64,000 nt of DNA from Gossypium raimondii (taxonomy: Eukaryota > Streptophyta > Magnoliopsida > Malvales > Malvaceae). A model generated the notes under the pieces. That model searched no databases. It saw only the letters and a program-made list of their open reading frames with translations, and was not told the origin of the DNA. Below are positions 23,001 to 34,644 of this stretch, one piece after another. The stretch's first letter is position 1. Each line of letters starts with the position of its first letter. The stretch spans positions 1-64,000 of the forward strand of contig NC_068572.1 in the NCBI RefSeq assembly GCF_025698545.1. Reading direction: 5' to 3'. The position numbers and the translations under genes were made by a program.

Positions 23001-23731
23001 TATTTTACCTAAGTCATTCGATTTTGAGGTATTTTTTATCTAAATCATTCGATTTTAAGGATTTAGCTTTTCTTTGTCAAAATGTTAAATAGATCGAGTC
23101 GTTTAATAAATTTCGAAACACTTGTTTGGCTATTGAAAGGTTGAGTTGCCATACTATTGACCCTAACACCATGTTCATAACCAAATCACTTTTTCTTATT
23201 ATTGTGCTTTGATTGCTGTTTGTTAAAACAAGTCGATTGGGAAATGAAATGAAACTACCGAATTCTATGCAATTTCATCCATTTGTTTACTTGGCCAAAT
23301 TAGAAATGGATTCTTTTTTACAAATAATTTTTATAATAATACAATTGTGTCAATATCTAATTACAAATATTTAATTTTTATATTTAAATTTTTAAATATA
23401 GTTTATATATTCTAATTAAATTTTATAAATAATTAATATTAATTACTAAGAAATATTTACAATTAATATTATATATTAAAATATTAGCAATAAGTTATAA
23501 TAAATTATTTTTTATATTTTTGTTAAAATATCGTAATATTAACTAATTTGAACATTATTTAAATACATATTTGTTATTTTATAATATCATGTCTAAAATG
23601 GACATTTTATTCTTCAAAACCACTTTTTGACAGCAATACCAAACACTCAAATTTTTCAAAAGTACTTCTCAAAAGCATTTCTCAAAAGCACTTCTTAAAA
23701 GCATTTCTCAAAAGCAATGAAGAACTGGCCC
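20076..23731. mobile_element. PIF/Harbinger-like non-autonomous transposon carrying host gene exons (3,656 bp)
   Basis: The left end is GGCCCCGTTCTTTATTGC and the right end in reverse complement is GGGCCAGTTCTTCATTGC. The element is flanked by 3-bp TAA duplications. Three-base TTA/TAA duplications and GGGCC-type ends are established PIF/Harbinger (Tourist) traits. The right subterminal region (23,640-23,720) has four short tandem units of the AAAAGCATTTCTC type. I see no transposase (no DDE or Myb-like frame), so it would be mobilised in trans. It contains gene-derived DNA, namely three consecutive ZTP29-like exons with introns (21,531-22,262). A leader-like region with 'CTAGGGTTTAGC' at 20,680-20,760 may come from the same or another gene. 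The remainder (22,670-23,570) is AT-rich filler. Confidence 0.75.
21531..22262 (+). pseudogene. ZTP29: Captured fragment of a ZTP29-like zinc transporter gene
   Basis: Three exons join in phase. 21,531-21,571 encodes GVAVALPVYFATQ. 21,888-21,955 encodes KWQAFKLATLSGFAEPLG then VVIV. 22,215 to about 22,262 encodes AYLFLSSISPEIGLLGSG. These match the C-terminal half of plant ZTP29, a ZIP-family zinc transporter (its transmembrane helices after HNIPEG). Introns with GT-AG ends are retained, so capture was at the DNA level. The N-terminal helices, the metal-binding HNIPEG exon and the C-terminus are absent. A small in-frame deletion after SPEI removes residues. No start codon exists in frame, so it is a non-functional fragment inside the transposon. 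Confidence 0.8.
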
Positions 23732-24598
23732 TAAGAAAGTAAATTAACAACAGTAGGACAGTTAAAAATCTGTACCGGATAAAAAATTCTTTATGACTAC
23801 GCAGAAAAATCCAAAGCATTATGTCCAAATAACATAAAAGCAGGTTCAGATTGCGAATAATGCAACGTTAAATCTTCATAACACAATCTTTTATCTTAAT
23901 ATTTAGTTTAATTAAAATGTAGTAGTTTAAAAGTTTTTTTTAATATATTAGCTGGGACATTGCAGAGTATAGAATTTTCTTTCCAGTTATGTTATAATAT
24001 TAAAATCAACTCCCTAGCTTGTGGTATCCCATTTCAAATTGGAATACTTACATGTTTGGGCCCCTATTCCAAAAAGTGAACATTTTCTATTTTTCCCTCT
24101 TGAATTTTTTAAACTTCCTTAAATACCATACATTTTTTAAATAGGGTAAATTTATATTTAGTCCCTCTTAATTTTTTACCCTTTAAATTTATTGGCATTG
24201 ACGTATTTAGTCCCTCTTGGACATAAATATATTGGCATTGACGTATTCGAAGAAAGAACTTCAGAAGCCTTATGATATGTGGTCATTGATTGATCGCGGA
24301 TAAAATCTGATGATAGAGAAAACAATAGACAGTTAAACTTTCGGCATTACCAAGTTCTGATGGGCAACAATAGTGTAATTATACAGAAACCCGACAGGCG
24401 AAGAAGAAAATATGAATATTGTTAAAGTAGAAATATAAGACGGAACTGGTTGAAGATGATAAGATGCCTTATCACCGAAAATGCGAAAAACATCCAGTCC
24501 CATAGCTTTGTCGAGTTCCTAACAAAAGGTAAAAACACGATTCAGTAGGCACACAAACAACATCAGCAAAAAGGAAAATAAGTCTCAGGTCTTGGTTT
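23732..24598. other. Right part of interrupted repeat, then spacer
   Basis: 23,732-23,870 is the continuation of the repeat shared with 1,722-1,855. Beyond it the sequence is AT-rich, with two short direct copies of 'AAATATATTGGCATTGACGT' text near 24,190 and 24,225. No gene is seen before the terminal exon at 24,599. Confidence 0.55.
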
Positions 24599-26240
24599 TC
24601 AAGTGGAAATAACATCACTGATATTCAATGCATCTGGGGAGCTATCGAGATCAGAGATAAATTTTTGAAGGTGTTCATCCTTCAAGGCTTCACAGACTGC
24701 ATTGGAAGAAGCTGCATCAGAGAACATTGAGATATAAATAGTAGTGTGAAGCGAATTAACCAGATTCGGCATCAAGACAGCTTGTCTAAAGGTTCTCTGG
24801 CTCTAACATCATGTAGATAATGAGAACATTTTGATCATACAAGCTAGTTATCTTAAGCTGGAAGGCATTTAAGCTTCTACCATACAACTCAGTCTAATGT
24901 ACATTGAGCCCCTGGGAATCAATTTACCTGATGTGGAAAAATGCTTTGGGACCTGACATAAAACTTCATGCAGACCAAATCTAGCTAAAAGCAATACAAT
25001 CGGCCTACTATAAAATGCAAAAAATAATCTACCACAAGTCCACCACAATACCCTCGGAATATCCTTTTAACACATTACAACCTTTGAATCATCTATAACC
25101 ATCATCAATATATTGAGCTCTAAGATATCTCCATGAGATTTCAGTATTTCTCCCATGGATACATTGAATTCTTATCGAAAGCAAAAGATCTACTGGCAAT
25201 TCCAATTTATGCAGTCATTTTCATGACACTATATTTCCAAGTTAATTACAGATCTTGTGACAAAGATTTTCTTCATACATTTTGCATTTTATTGCACTTG
25301 GATATCTTGATTGGGTTGCTAAATATCAATGAGATACCAGTGCATAAATTATAATAAGGAGTGGATTCTTTTTCAAACATTTGCTCAAGTGACGTACTTC
25401 CTCCCACTTTAAGGAGGATTTTACTAAAGATATCCAAGCTACGATTAGATTAAAAATATATATCAATAGCCTGCATTTGCATTATTTGTAGCACTTCACT
25501 TGGGTCATCAACTTCTAGTTTTCGTTCCACCTGAAATCCAGGATTAGCACCTAAAAGAAACAAAACAAACATCATTTGAATTTTGAAGGTCTCCAGGAAA
25601 AGAAAGGGGGATTTGATTAAGTTGTTGATATTAACACACCATGATGACAAAAATTAATTTGCACGTATGAGAATGACATTTCATGAAACTAAGCTCTGAG
25701 TGGTGATTATCTCCACAAAACTCATCGTGAAGCAACATATCAAGCATGCAAATGTAAAACATGTTTCTTGGCCCAGGCTTTAAAATCATAAAGGCCCTCA
25801 CTTGGTTAGATACAACCAAAAGCATTTGTTTTTAGAAGAAATGGTAGCTGTTAAAAGCCTTTATGAAGGTTCTTAAAAAATGTTACTAGATGTCGAAGCT
25901 CGTAATATTAGCACATATGAAAAGGAAACATGAACAAGATTCAAATGTTGAAGCAGACTATTCACTAGGAAAACAAAACATTAAAAGACGACTTTCCTAT
26001 CAGATCTTCTGAAAAACTTCAAATAAGCATATATCTAAAGATAAACATCAAATACAACTTTCGAATTTTTAGATCACCAGAAAACTTTCAGTTAATGAAT
26101 ACTTACCAAATCTTCCCAGGTGATTCTGGCTTGACATTGGGGGTCACTGCATTGTCAGTGGACTCTGGCTTTACACTAGTTGTTACAGCACTATTGATGG
26201 ACCCTCAATTCACTCTGTGGATTCCTGCATTATTCACAGA
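24599..26240 (-). pseudogene. ZNHIT3-like HIT-zinc-finger protein gene, decayed
   Basis: The last exon (24,711-24,599) encodes ASSNAVCEALKDEHLQKFI then SDLDSSPDALN and ends at TGA. The middle exon (25,550-25,464) encodes VERKLEVDDPSEVLQIMQMQ then AI. A further upstream block (about 26,240-26,107) encodes two related units, 'NSAVTTSVKPES' and 'DNAVTPNVKPES', and ends at a good GTAAGT donor. Order and text match the C-terminal half of plant ZNHIT3-type proteins, which act with box C/D snoRNP assembly factors. The N-terminal HIT finger (C-x2-C...C-x2-C) was not found. The middle exon's donor reads ATATAT where GT is expected, and the upstream exon does not join in phase. I therefore call it a pseudogene. 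A very diverged live gene is the alternative. Confidence 0.55.
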
Positions 26241-27060
26241 CTTGCATTAGTTTTTAAATTTGGCCATTCTGGAACCACAGAGCAAAGGCCAACTTCAGCT
26301 AGAAAACATAGGTAAAACCCCTTAGCTCTGTTAGTTTCTGTTAACCTGAGCTTGAGTGGAAATACACATTGGTTAAATTCGCAGTGGGTTTCCAATGACA
26401 TAAAGCTCAGTATGGATTACTGAACAGACCAGAAAAGCAAAGTATTTTAAATTTTATTAAATTCACATCTGCGGGACCGGTTCTGGGCAAAGTGATTTTA
26501 TTAAAAATTTGATTTTGGGGAGTTGATGACTGAAACTTTTGTTCACGTTAAGTTGATAATAAACAAAACTATTATACAATTGTTAATTTTTTATGATTTT
26601 TAAATTTTTTACATAATTATAATTTTAAAAATATTTTTATAAATTCAAATAATAAATAGTAAATTTTCGGAATTTTCAAGATTTTTTTATACTTCAAATT
26701 TTTTAATATTCATTTTAAAATTATCATTAAAATATTATAAAAGTACCAAATGGAATGTATTAACTATAATTCAGAGATGAAATTGTATATTTACCCTTAA
26801 ATTAATGCGGCTATTAATAAACAAAGTGACCAAAACCTTATATTTCAATGGCAAAAGAATTATCATCGAAGTTCAATGACCATTTTAGTTTGACCTTGTT
26901 AGGCTTTGTTACTATTCTGGTCTAATTATTATCTCAGACCCTTTAGTATGTTGAAATTATAATTTAAAATATAAATACACACAATAGAACCGGTGGACCA
27001 AAGCTGCAATTATTATGCCAATAACACCAGGCGAAATGGGGTTTCCAATTTCATGTCAAT
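26241..27060. other. AT-rich intergenic sequence
   Basis: There is no open frame or exon-like block, apart from possible remains of the decayed gene up to about 26,300. The region near 26,510-26,960 resembles generic AT-rich MITE-type filler, but no terminal repeats could be matched. Confidence 0.4.
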
Positions 27061-27729
27061 GGTTCAAAACTTAATTGACTTGGGGTCTTTTCCCGGGTTC
27101 TGTGGACATCGAAATTGGTGAAATCTTTCCAAGGTTGGATCGGCTCCAGGTGGGGCAAGGCAACCACCCTTCCACAGGATGTGGCCATCATTAGCAGAGA
27201 AATGAAACATTACACATTGACAGATGGAGTAGTTGCTGGGATTAGCAATAGCAATTGCAAAAGAGCTTAGTTCAATTCTAGGCAGTTAACAAAAAAAAAA
27301 AAGTGTCGCCTCTTAACCATTTTCTGCTACTTAAAAGTGTGTCGATTAGAGAAAATCAGAAAACCTAGCATCCCCTGTTACCCAATCTCCAACTCTATTT
27401 ATACATTTTCAAGTTGTTGATGACGATAATAATGTCCAAGGCAAGGCATAATCAAATGTTCCCTTTCCTTTCCTTGCAACTTTCTCTAGCTAAACAAATT
27501 GAACATAGCTAGTTTTCCCACCTGCTTAGATTATCCCCACCTTACTCTCCTCTATTTATAGCTTTTCCCTCCTCAACCTTGGACCTTTCATTTCTGTTCC
27601 TGCATTAAGCTCTGATTCAAACGTTATACATGAATCCAGAACATCAAGCAAACATCTAATGGCAGTTCAAACTTTAATATGCATATATGTGTATATATTA
27701 AAAAAACCGTAAGCTAAAAGAAGACATAC
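27061..27729 (-). other. Possible 3' exon(s) of the 27,730-34,644 gene; otherwise non-coding
   Basis: The exon ending at 27,730 has a strong donor (AAG|GTATGT), so at least one more exon must lie to the left. A candidate acceptor AATCCCAG at about 27,232 would give a short in-phase end (QLLHLSMCNVSFLC). A second minus frame at about 27,070-27,190 contains 'WLPCPTWSRSNLGKISPISM'. I cannot decide between them. Confidence 0.35.
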
Positions 27730-30700
27730 CTTCTGTTCTGTCCCGCTTTGACAAGGAAGTGGAATTTCTACATCACACTCATATCTAGCAGCAATGAAAA
27801 ACCTTATCTCAGCATCTTACTTGACAGAGGGCAAGGAAAAAAAGTGATGGCAAATTGGAAAGATGAAATCCGAGTAGATTATAGTTACCCTTTGCTCTCT
27901 CCTTTCTCATGGATCTTAACAGATGGTGATGTTTCCACACCAAGGCTCCCCTTTGTTTCTAGAGTTCCATCTTTTGCTTCATTGAATTCATCCTCCTTGT
28001 TATTCGGATTTGAACCACCCATTACTATGGGCTCCTTTGAAAATAATAAATCATTTCCAAAGCAATTTTCCTTTCAAATTCTAACTGTTTGCAGTTGGCT
28101 GGTGGGGACTTTGGTTTTCTTTTATCATCTCCATTAACTCGTCCTCGTACTGATAAATCAAGAAATCCAATCTCTCTATGCTGACCAGCATCAAACAAAT
28201 CCAAAGGAACACCTTGTCTTCCTGAATCTGGAGATAGGGCATGCTTGATTGATCCAGCCCCGATATTTGAGAATACTGGAGAATCAAAAGCGTTTGTTTG
28301 ATTCAATGGTTGGCAAAAAGCAAACTTCTCGGATGTGAAACAGCTAAAAGGCAAACAGTGAATAGATTCACTGTGCTTAGGTGTATTAAAGCAAGATTTG
28401 ACATTAAGATTCAGTTCAGGAACAGGAAAGGCACCAATAGGATCTTCAGCCCACAGCTGGGATCCTACAGATGGAAGGTTTGCCTGTGAGGTGCAATGGA
28501 AAGAACTGAAACCCAAATCTATATCAACTCCATTGCATCCTTCCTCAAGCAACCATTTTGAGATAGTTCTATTCCCCCTTGGAGATAATAGCTTGCACGC
28601 TTGGTTGCTGTTGACTTGAGCGGAACTGGAGTCCTCATATATTTGCCAGATGGTTGCCCAAAATTATCTCTGTCTTCGCAACGTGTTTCCTTGGCAAAAT
28701 CATTGTCCAGATCATACTTCATTCTGGTCCTACCAAATGTACTACATATTCTTCTGCTCTGCCTAGGCATTAGATTTGGAGGTGAACTGTCTATCGTTTC
28801 ACCCCTCACTGCAATTAAATATTTTAAATGATTGCTTTAGTTTCACAAGAGGAGCTTTTCATTAAAGACTACAAAATGACAATGAATTGTCAAAGCAATT
28901 TATGAAATCAAACGTAACCTGCGCTAGAAGAGCATGATTCTTCACTGCTAAAGCTTGAGGGAGGGAGAGAGAGAGGAAACATGTAAGTTAAAGTAGTACC
29001 TTCCAACCAAATCACCTTGCAACAAAAAGTTGCTATAATTTACCTCAGCAAGCTCAAGCTATCCTTTACATCTTCAGTCCCAAAAAAAGGCCAACCTGGT
29101 TGGGCTGGCAAATCTTTACATGATAATTCGTTTGAATTGGGTTACACCTGCCACTATATCAAAGCAACCGTTCTATTTAGAAAATTAAATAAAAAGAAGG
29201 CCAATTTCCCAAGTACCTTTGGAGGGAAATTTCATACCTTTCCCCAATTAAAGTTGTCAAATCATGACCAACTTTTGATGATAAATGCTTTGGAGAAGGA
29301 TCTGATTGTGGAAAAAGAGAAAGAATTAGAGGTGGATGGAAAACATTCTTAATCACAATTCTAACCATAGATGCATCAAGTAAAGAATAATAACATGAAA
29401 GAAATAAGGCAACCACACTTTCACATTTAACTCCTCCCTCTTGGAAGTAACTTGAGCCAACAATCATCCCAAGAATCTGGAGATTTCCCCCACAGAAAAT
29501 TCTCAGTAAGTGAAATAGAGCACTCCAAATTCTTAAAGGACAAAGGGATGACGCCATATCATAATTTGTGTTCAAAGTTAGCATATGCAGCAAAAAACCA
29601 ATAACAAAGCAATAATTAAAAACTAATTTGTCCTGTTAATATTAAATAAAAAGTGTTGAGTTAAACTATTCCATAAATTGAATGAGAAATAGCACCTAAA
29701 CTATTCAAATTTGTTGCTTTGACACCCCTGCATAGATGTAATGAATTCATCAAAAAGAAAAGGTATACTCCTATATCTCAGAACAAGGAAATATTCACTG
29801 TTGATTTCTAACCTTTTCCTCAGCATGTAATTCCTTCAAAAGCATTATCTGGTATCTCACCATTTTCATAATCCAAAAAATCTCCAGAATTACCATCTAT
29901 TTTGTGTGGCCAGTATTTCCAAGAAATGTCATCTTCCCTTTCATGGGGAAAGCCATCATCTAGGTAGCTAACTTTAGCTGACAAACATATAAGAAAAAAA
30001 AGAAATGACATGTTGCACCAGAGAAGCCTCCACAGTATAATGATGTCTAAATATGAGAAAAGCTTAGTGAAAAAAAGAACTAGTTCAAAATAGTACTTAT
30101 TGACACAGACAACAAGAATGATAGTCTGCTGCAAAAGATATTCACTATGACTAACATAAAATCTATGTTTGAAACAATAAGTGAAGATAGGCAAAAGAAT
30201 TTCTGAATATCTTAATCACAAGTTGGTGCAATGTGTAAAATGAACAATAAGAATTGTGATTCATGAAAAAAAAAACAAACACCGACTAAAGCTGAGACTC
30301 ACCATCCCATATATCTTCCCTTCCTATGTTGTAGGAAATGTCAGTGTCACCAAAAGAGCACTTGCTATTTCTGTAATGGCTATCAAGTTGCATGTCATCA
30401 GAAAAAGTGGAGAGGTTTGGCTTCCAATTGCCATGTGAATCAGTTATATCGACTGAGAACTGCGAAGGACTGCTACCAAGTGGAACATCCATGTCCTGCA
30501 TCATAGCATCCTGCATTTAGCACATGATAAAAATAATCCTTCTCTACCAAATTTAAGATAAGAAACTTGAGTTTAATTTTAAGGAGAATATAATACATTC
30601 AATTTGCAAAAAGAAGCAAATGAAGAAAAAGTGAGCATTTCATTTGATAGTCCGATCCCATCATTTAAGGTTAAACAACATTAAGATGCACAATCACAAA

Positions 30701-33700
30701 CATGATATTCTTGGGAGGCTAATGTTGTAAATGAAAGAGGTTTAATGTGAACGTTATTTTTCAAGGAAAAGATTAATTTAGAGGAAGCATAGAAATAAGA
30801 AACTGAGTATCAATTTGTTCTCTCACCACTTCTAGTTCACTATCATTTAGCACAAAGTTAGAACCCTTCAATGAGTTTAGTTGCCTTGAAAAGTTCCAGG
30901 CTAATGAGCAATCATCAGAAGAGATTCTACAATAGCAGAAAGTTAAGATCTGTTTAGATAAAATTTTACCACTCCTTAATTCTATAACTTTTAGTTTATC
31001 AGGAAATACATCATATAAACTTTGTTCAAACAAACAATTAGCACTCAGCTGCTGAAGAATGTGTCAGTCTCATGGAATCTAAAATATATAAGCTGTGTGA
31101 CAGACCGAAGTAAGTTGAACATAGTCCACAAGAAGATAAAAAAGAATAGAAGATAGTGAGAAATGAGAACCTAAGACTACAAATCTCTCAGTAGTTTTCA
31201 CTATTGAGTGGTTGTACAAAAACTTCGAACTGTTTGGCTTCATGCCATGAAAAGAACTTAACTATTTACTGCTTAGAGGGCCAAATGAAATAAAGGAATC
31301 TTCCCACGAGGTTTATCAACGACACCTTTTCAGGGAAAAAAAAATTGTAAGAATGATAGAAGGAAATTCTCAGGCACACCTTAAATACATCCTACACCAG
31401 TTAAATGTGTCATATCAGTTACATAAGTAAAATTTCACTTTACCAGTCCATACCTCAACAAACAATTAACTTTGAAGTGTAACCAGATTTTCTTACACAT
31501 CATATCACACCTATCAAAAATAATTCCAGGTTGGTGATAAACATATTTATTTTCTTTGGAAATCTCATATTCCCTTCTTTTATGATGTAGGTAAACTACA
31601 AATTTGAATTTAGAGAATCAATTAATTGCTGCTTGCAAATAGAAGTACCATTTTAAATGGAAAATAGATTCATGAAGTATGCAGCTCATGGAAAAAACAT
31701 GACACAGAAAGTAGTCTAGGAAACTAAAACTAACTGGTATTAGGACAACTATCTAGCGAGTGAATAGGGAATATGATAGATCTTGCAGATTATCCATTAC
31801 CTGCCCCCTTGCTTTGGTGAGTGCAATGGAGTCTTTGTTCTGATCTTACCTAAACCTGATAAACCAGAATAAATTTGGGTAATACCATGTTATTAGGATG
31901 TTGAAATTTGAAAACCAATATCACTGCATCAGTATCTTGATAACATAGAAAACAAGTAATTAATCAAAGTTGAGATACCTTCTTTAGCGATGCACTAGCA
32001 GGTTAATTAGAGCCTAAATGGGTAAGGATAACTGTAATTCCTACTCTAGACGCTAGCCGCTTTCTTTGCTACTATTCTATTTAGAAGTTATCCACTTATC
32101 TTCTGGCGATTCCTACCGTGTCCAATTTTTGGCTTACTGTGGTTCTTTTATTTATATTTACAGGCAATTGTAAAATTAACTCTTCGTTTCAAACAACGAT
32201 AAATTTCAAATAAAAAGAGGAAACTTCATCAAAAACAGTTGTTTATGTAAGTTTGCTTATAGTTTCTTTGGAAAATCGACTTCTGCATGACCTACCGCCT
32301 TAATGACTCCCTCCATGGTTAATGTATCATACCTTCAACTGAAAAAGCAACATGAGCTTCATGAACCAGACTTCTTTCTGAACCCACCTCTGATTCATCA
32401 TTAATAAGCATGTCGAAAACAGATAATTCTGGAAAAGTAAATGATGGAGAAAAAATTTGAAGAGAACTATATATTTAGTTAAAAACATCAAGAAAAAAGA
32501 ATCCTAATAGTATGCCGGAGTTACATATTGCAATAAGAAAATAATATACTTTTTTGGCTAGCTACATTCCTGTCAGGACATATGGAAATTGTAAACCAAA
32601 TTAGTTGAGATCTTGTATATAACCAATAGTCCAACATTACAACTTACGATTCTCAGTGGCTGCATTCCAGAGATCCAAACTATCATTGGAAGCATTTAAA
32701 TCATGATTATCATGATCGCTAAATGAAATCCTGTGCAGCAAAACAAGCATTAGCTTTTCACAGTGTCAGCAAGCGTTCTTGATGATTTGAGAAAGTAGTC
32801 TCCATTTTAGTCAATGCACAATTATTATGTCAAAATATTACATTGCTTAAGCTTTCTTTATTTTTTTGGTAAAAGCAGACGCAATAGTAATTGAACATTA
32901 ACATCAAGTTGTTAATATAAATAATTGTAGCTATGTTTAAATTTTTGCAGATTTGTCTGCCTAGCACCACCTAAATCAAAAGAGATTTGATGTTTATGTG
33001 TAATAGAGGATATTTTTAGTTACACAAATATGATTTCAGTGCGACATAAAGTATTGACCTACTTTGGGCATTGTAACTCTCCTTGATAGCTTGATGGTGG
33101 AGCACCTGCACCAGCAAATGGCATTTTGCACTGAAACCCCATGGATCCCAGAGAAGTTACACCCTAGTTCACAAAGTTATGCACAGAGATATTAACAGAT
33201 ACCTGCTTCCTCGATTTTAACAGAATAAGAAGGGGGTACTGAACTTGTAATGATCTTCGCTGGATCCTCTGGCATTTGATACTTAATTGTCGAAGGACCA
33301 GACTTACAATGACTTCCTACTTGGTTAAAAACAAAGAATACAAGGGAGAAAAACCAAGGCTGGTCAAAATTTGAACAACAGCATAAAATGCAACACGCCA
33401 TCCATGTATCAAAAAGTAGTGATCTCTAGTGAGGCACTTCCTATGACTAGCACATAGTAGCCCTTATACATATGTCTACGAATATTGAGATAGATATAGT
33501 TCCCTGGTAAAAACACATTAGCATGTCCTTTCAAATTTTCACATGATGCATTAGTAGAGAAACCTACATATCGAATAAAGCACTGAAAACATACCACTGA
33601 AAGAATTGAACGGGTGACTCAGACATGAAAATAAGATTGAAGATAATTTCAAGAGACATACAAAAATATTGCTAAATTCCTGTTGCTAAAGAGCAGAGCA

Positions 33701-34644
33701 TGGAGGTCATAGATGCAGGTGATTATCAGCTTGACATTTCAAGCGATCTTATTTGGGTTGCCTAAATCAGTTGTCCGGTAAAAGAAATTTAGGACACTTA
33801 CTGCTGGGATAACACTTGCCGACAGCAGAAAAAGTTGAGAGGTTTAGCAAGCTGAGGATATCCAGAGATCGACATTCCTTTTGATGTCGTCCAGCTATGC
33901 TAGTTTCATCAGCATGGTCCTCATAACCTGTTGTCTTTTCTTGTTGTTTCCTTTGTTCAAAGTATTGCCTTTGCCTTGACAATAACAAGAAAAAGGAAAG
34001 CATCAAGTAGGAAATAATTTCCACAAAAGTAGGTGGCAATTTATTGGATATTATGTTACAGTGCTTGACAGGTAGGAAAATGATTGATGAGTAACAAATA
34101 AAAGTAAAAATAGAGTAACGTTGTGTACCTGTTGTGTGTAGATTTCCTTGACTGAGATTGTGGAGAGACAGGACAGCATGCACAAAAGTATTTGTATTAT
34201 TTGTAGATACCCAATGGCAGTTGAAAATGAGATTGCCATAGTCATAGTCATAGTCATAGTCATAGTAATACTCTAAAAGTAGCAGTGTAGTTTGTTTATC
34301 ACTATGCGATAATACAAATGTGGCAGAATATAATATTATATATAATTGAATAAAGCAGGAAAGTAGTAGTGAAATGTTGGGGAGAGATGTGTGGGAGTAG
34401 AAATTAACTTATAGCAAGTAGTGCGCTTGGTTGGGTTGGGATGGGATGGTGGCACAAAAATACTAAATGTTCATGTAAATAGTTATAAAAGTACTAACCT
34501 AGGGAGCAAAATTGTGAAGAGTGTAGCAAGCAACAAGTAAAAACCTCTAAGTGAATGAGTGAGTCTAGTCAAAAAGTGAAATTCAGATTAGGTAACGCTT
34601 ACAATCGTGACTTTCCGTCTTGATCCCCCCATCCACTGCAGCAT
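27730..34644 (-). CDS. Unrecognised conserved-looking plant gene, at least 16 coding exons
   Basis: The start MLQWMGGSRRKVTI (ATG at 34,644) is spliced to a 23-nt microexon and then to 'RQRQYFEQRKQQEKTTG'. Coding exons in transcript order are: 34,644-34,603; 34,151-34,129; 33,974-33,802; 33,316-33,203; 33,105-33,063; 32,730-32,648; 32,428-32,333; 31,855-31,801; 30,926-30,827; 30,510-30,303; 29,977-29,861; 29,301-29,238; 29,104-29,044; 28,944-28,919; 28,808-27,889; 27,784-27,730. All join in phase with GT-AG sites except the 29,238/29,104 junction. Recognisable text includes 'LSVFDMLINDESE', 'DDCSLAWNFSRQLNSLKGSN', 'DISWKYWPH', 'KDSLSLL' plus 'SEESCSSSAVRG', 'QSRRICSTFGR' and 'TISKWLLEEGC'. 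The product is acidic, Ser/Asp-rich and probably disordered, with no signal peptide or membrane segment, so it is perhaps nuclear. Two one-base losses (28,574-28,578 and 28,072-28,074) break the big exon's frame. I know relatives exist in plants but cannot name a function. Confidence 0.65.
34129..34151 (-). other. 23-nt microexon
   Basis: The sequence TCAGTCAAGG-type context gives an acceptor CTCAG, then 23 nt encoding SRKSTHN plus two bases, then donor GTACAC. With the flanking exons it yields VTI-SRKSTHN-RQRQYFEQRK without a phase break. That is strong evidence that the exon is real despite its size. Confidence 0.75.
34234..34265. repeat. Hexanucleotide microsatellite (CATAGT)n
   Basis: Five tandem CATAGT units lie in the first intron of the minus-strand gene, just before its microexon. 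The locus is potentially length-polymorphic. Confidence 0.9.

Noticed and set aside
1-24200. tRNA, rRNA or organellar DNA insertions
   Set aside because: No T-loop/anticodon arrangement, rRNA core or plastid/mitochondrial gene text was recognised by eye.
27748-28137. 129-aa plus-strand frame
   Set aside because: It is antisense to well-phased exons of the minus-strand gene (28,808-27,889 and 27,784-27,730).
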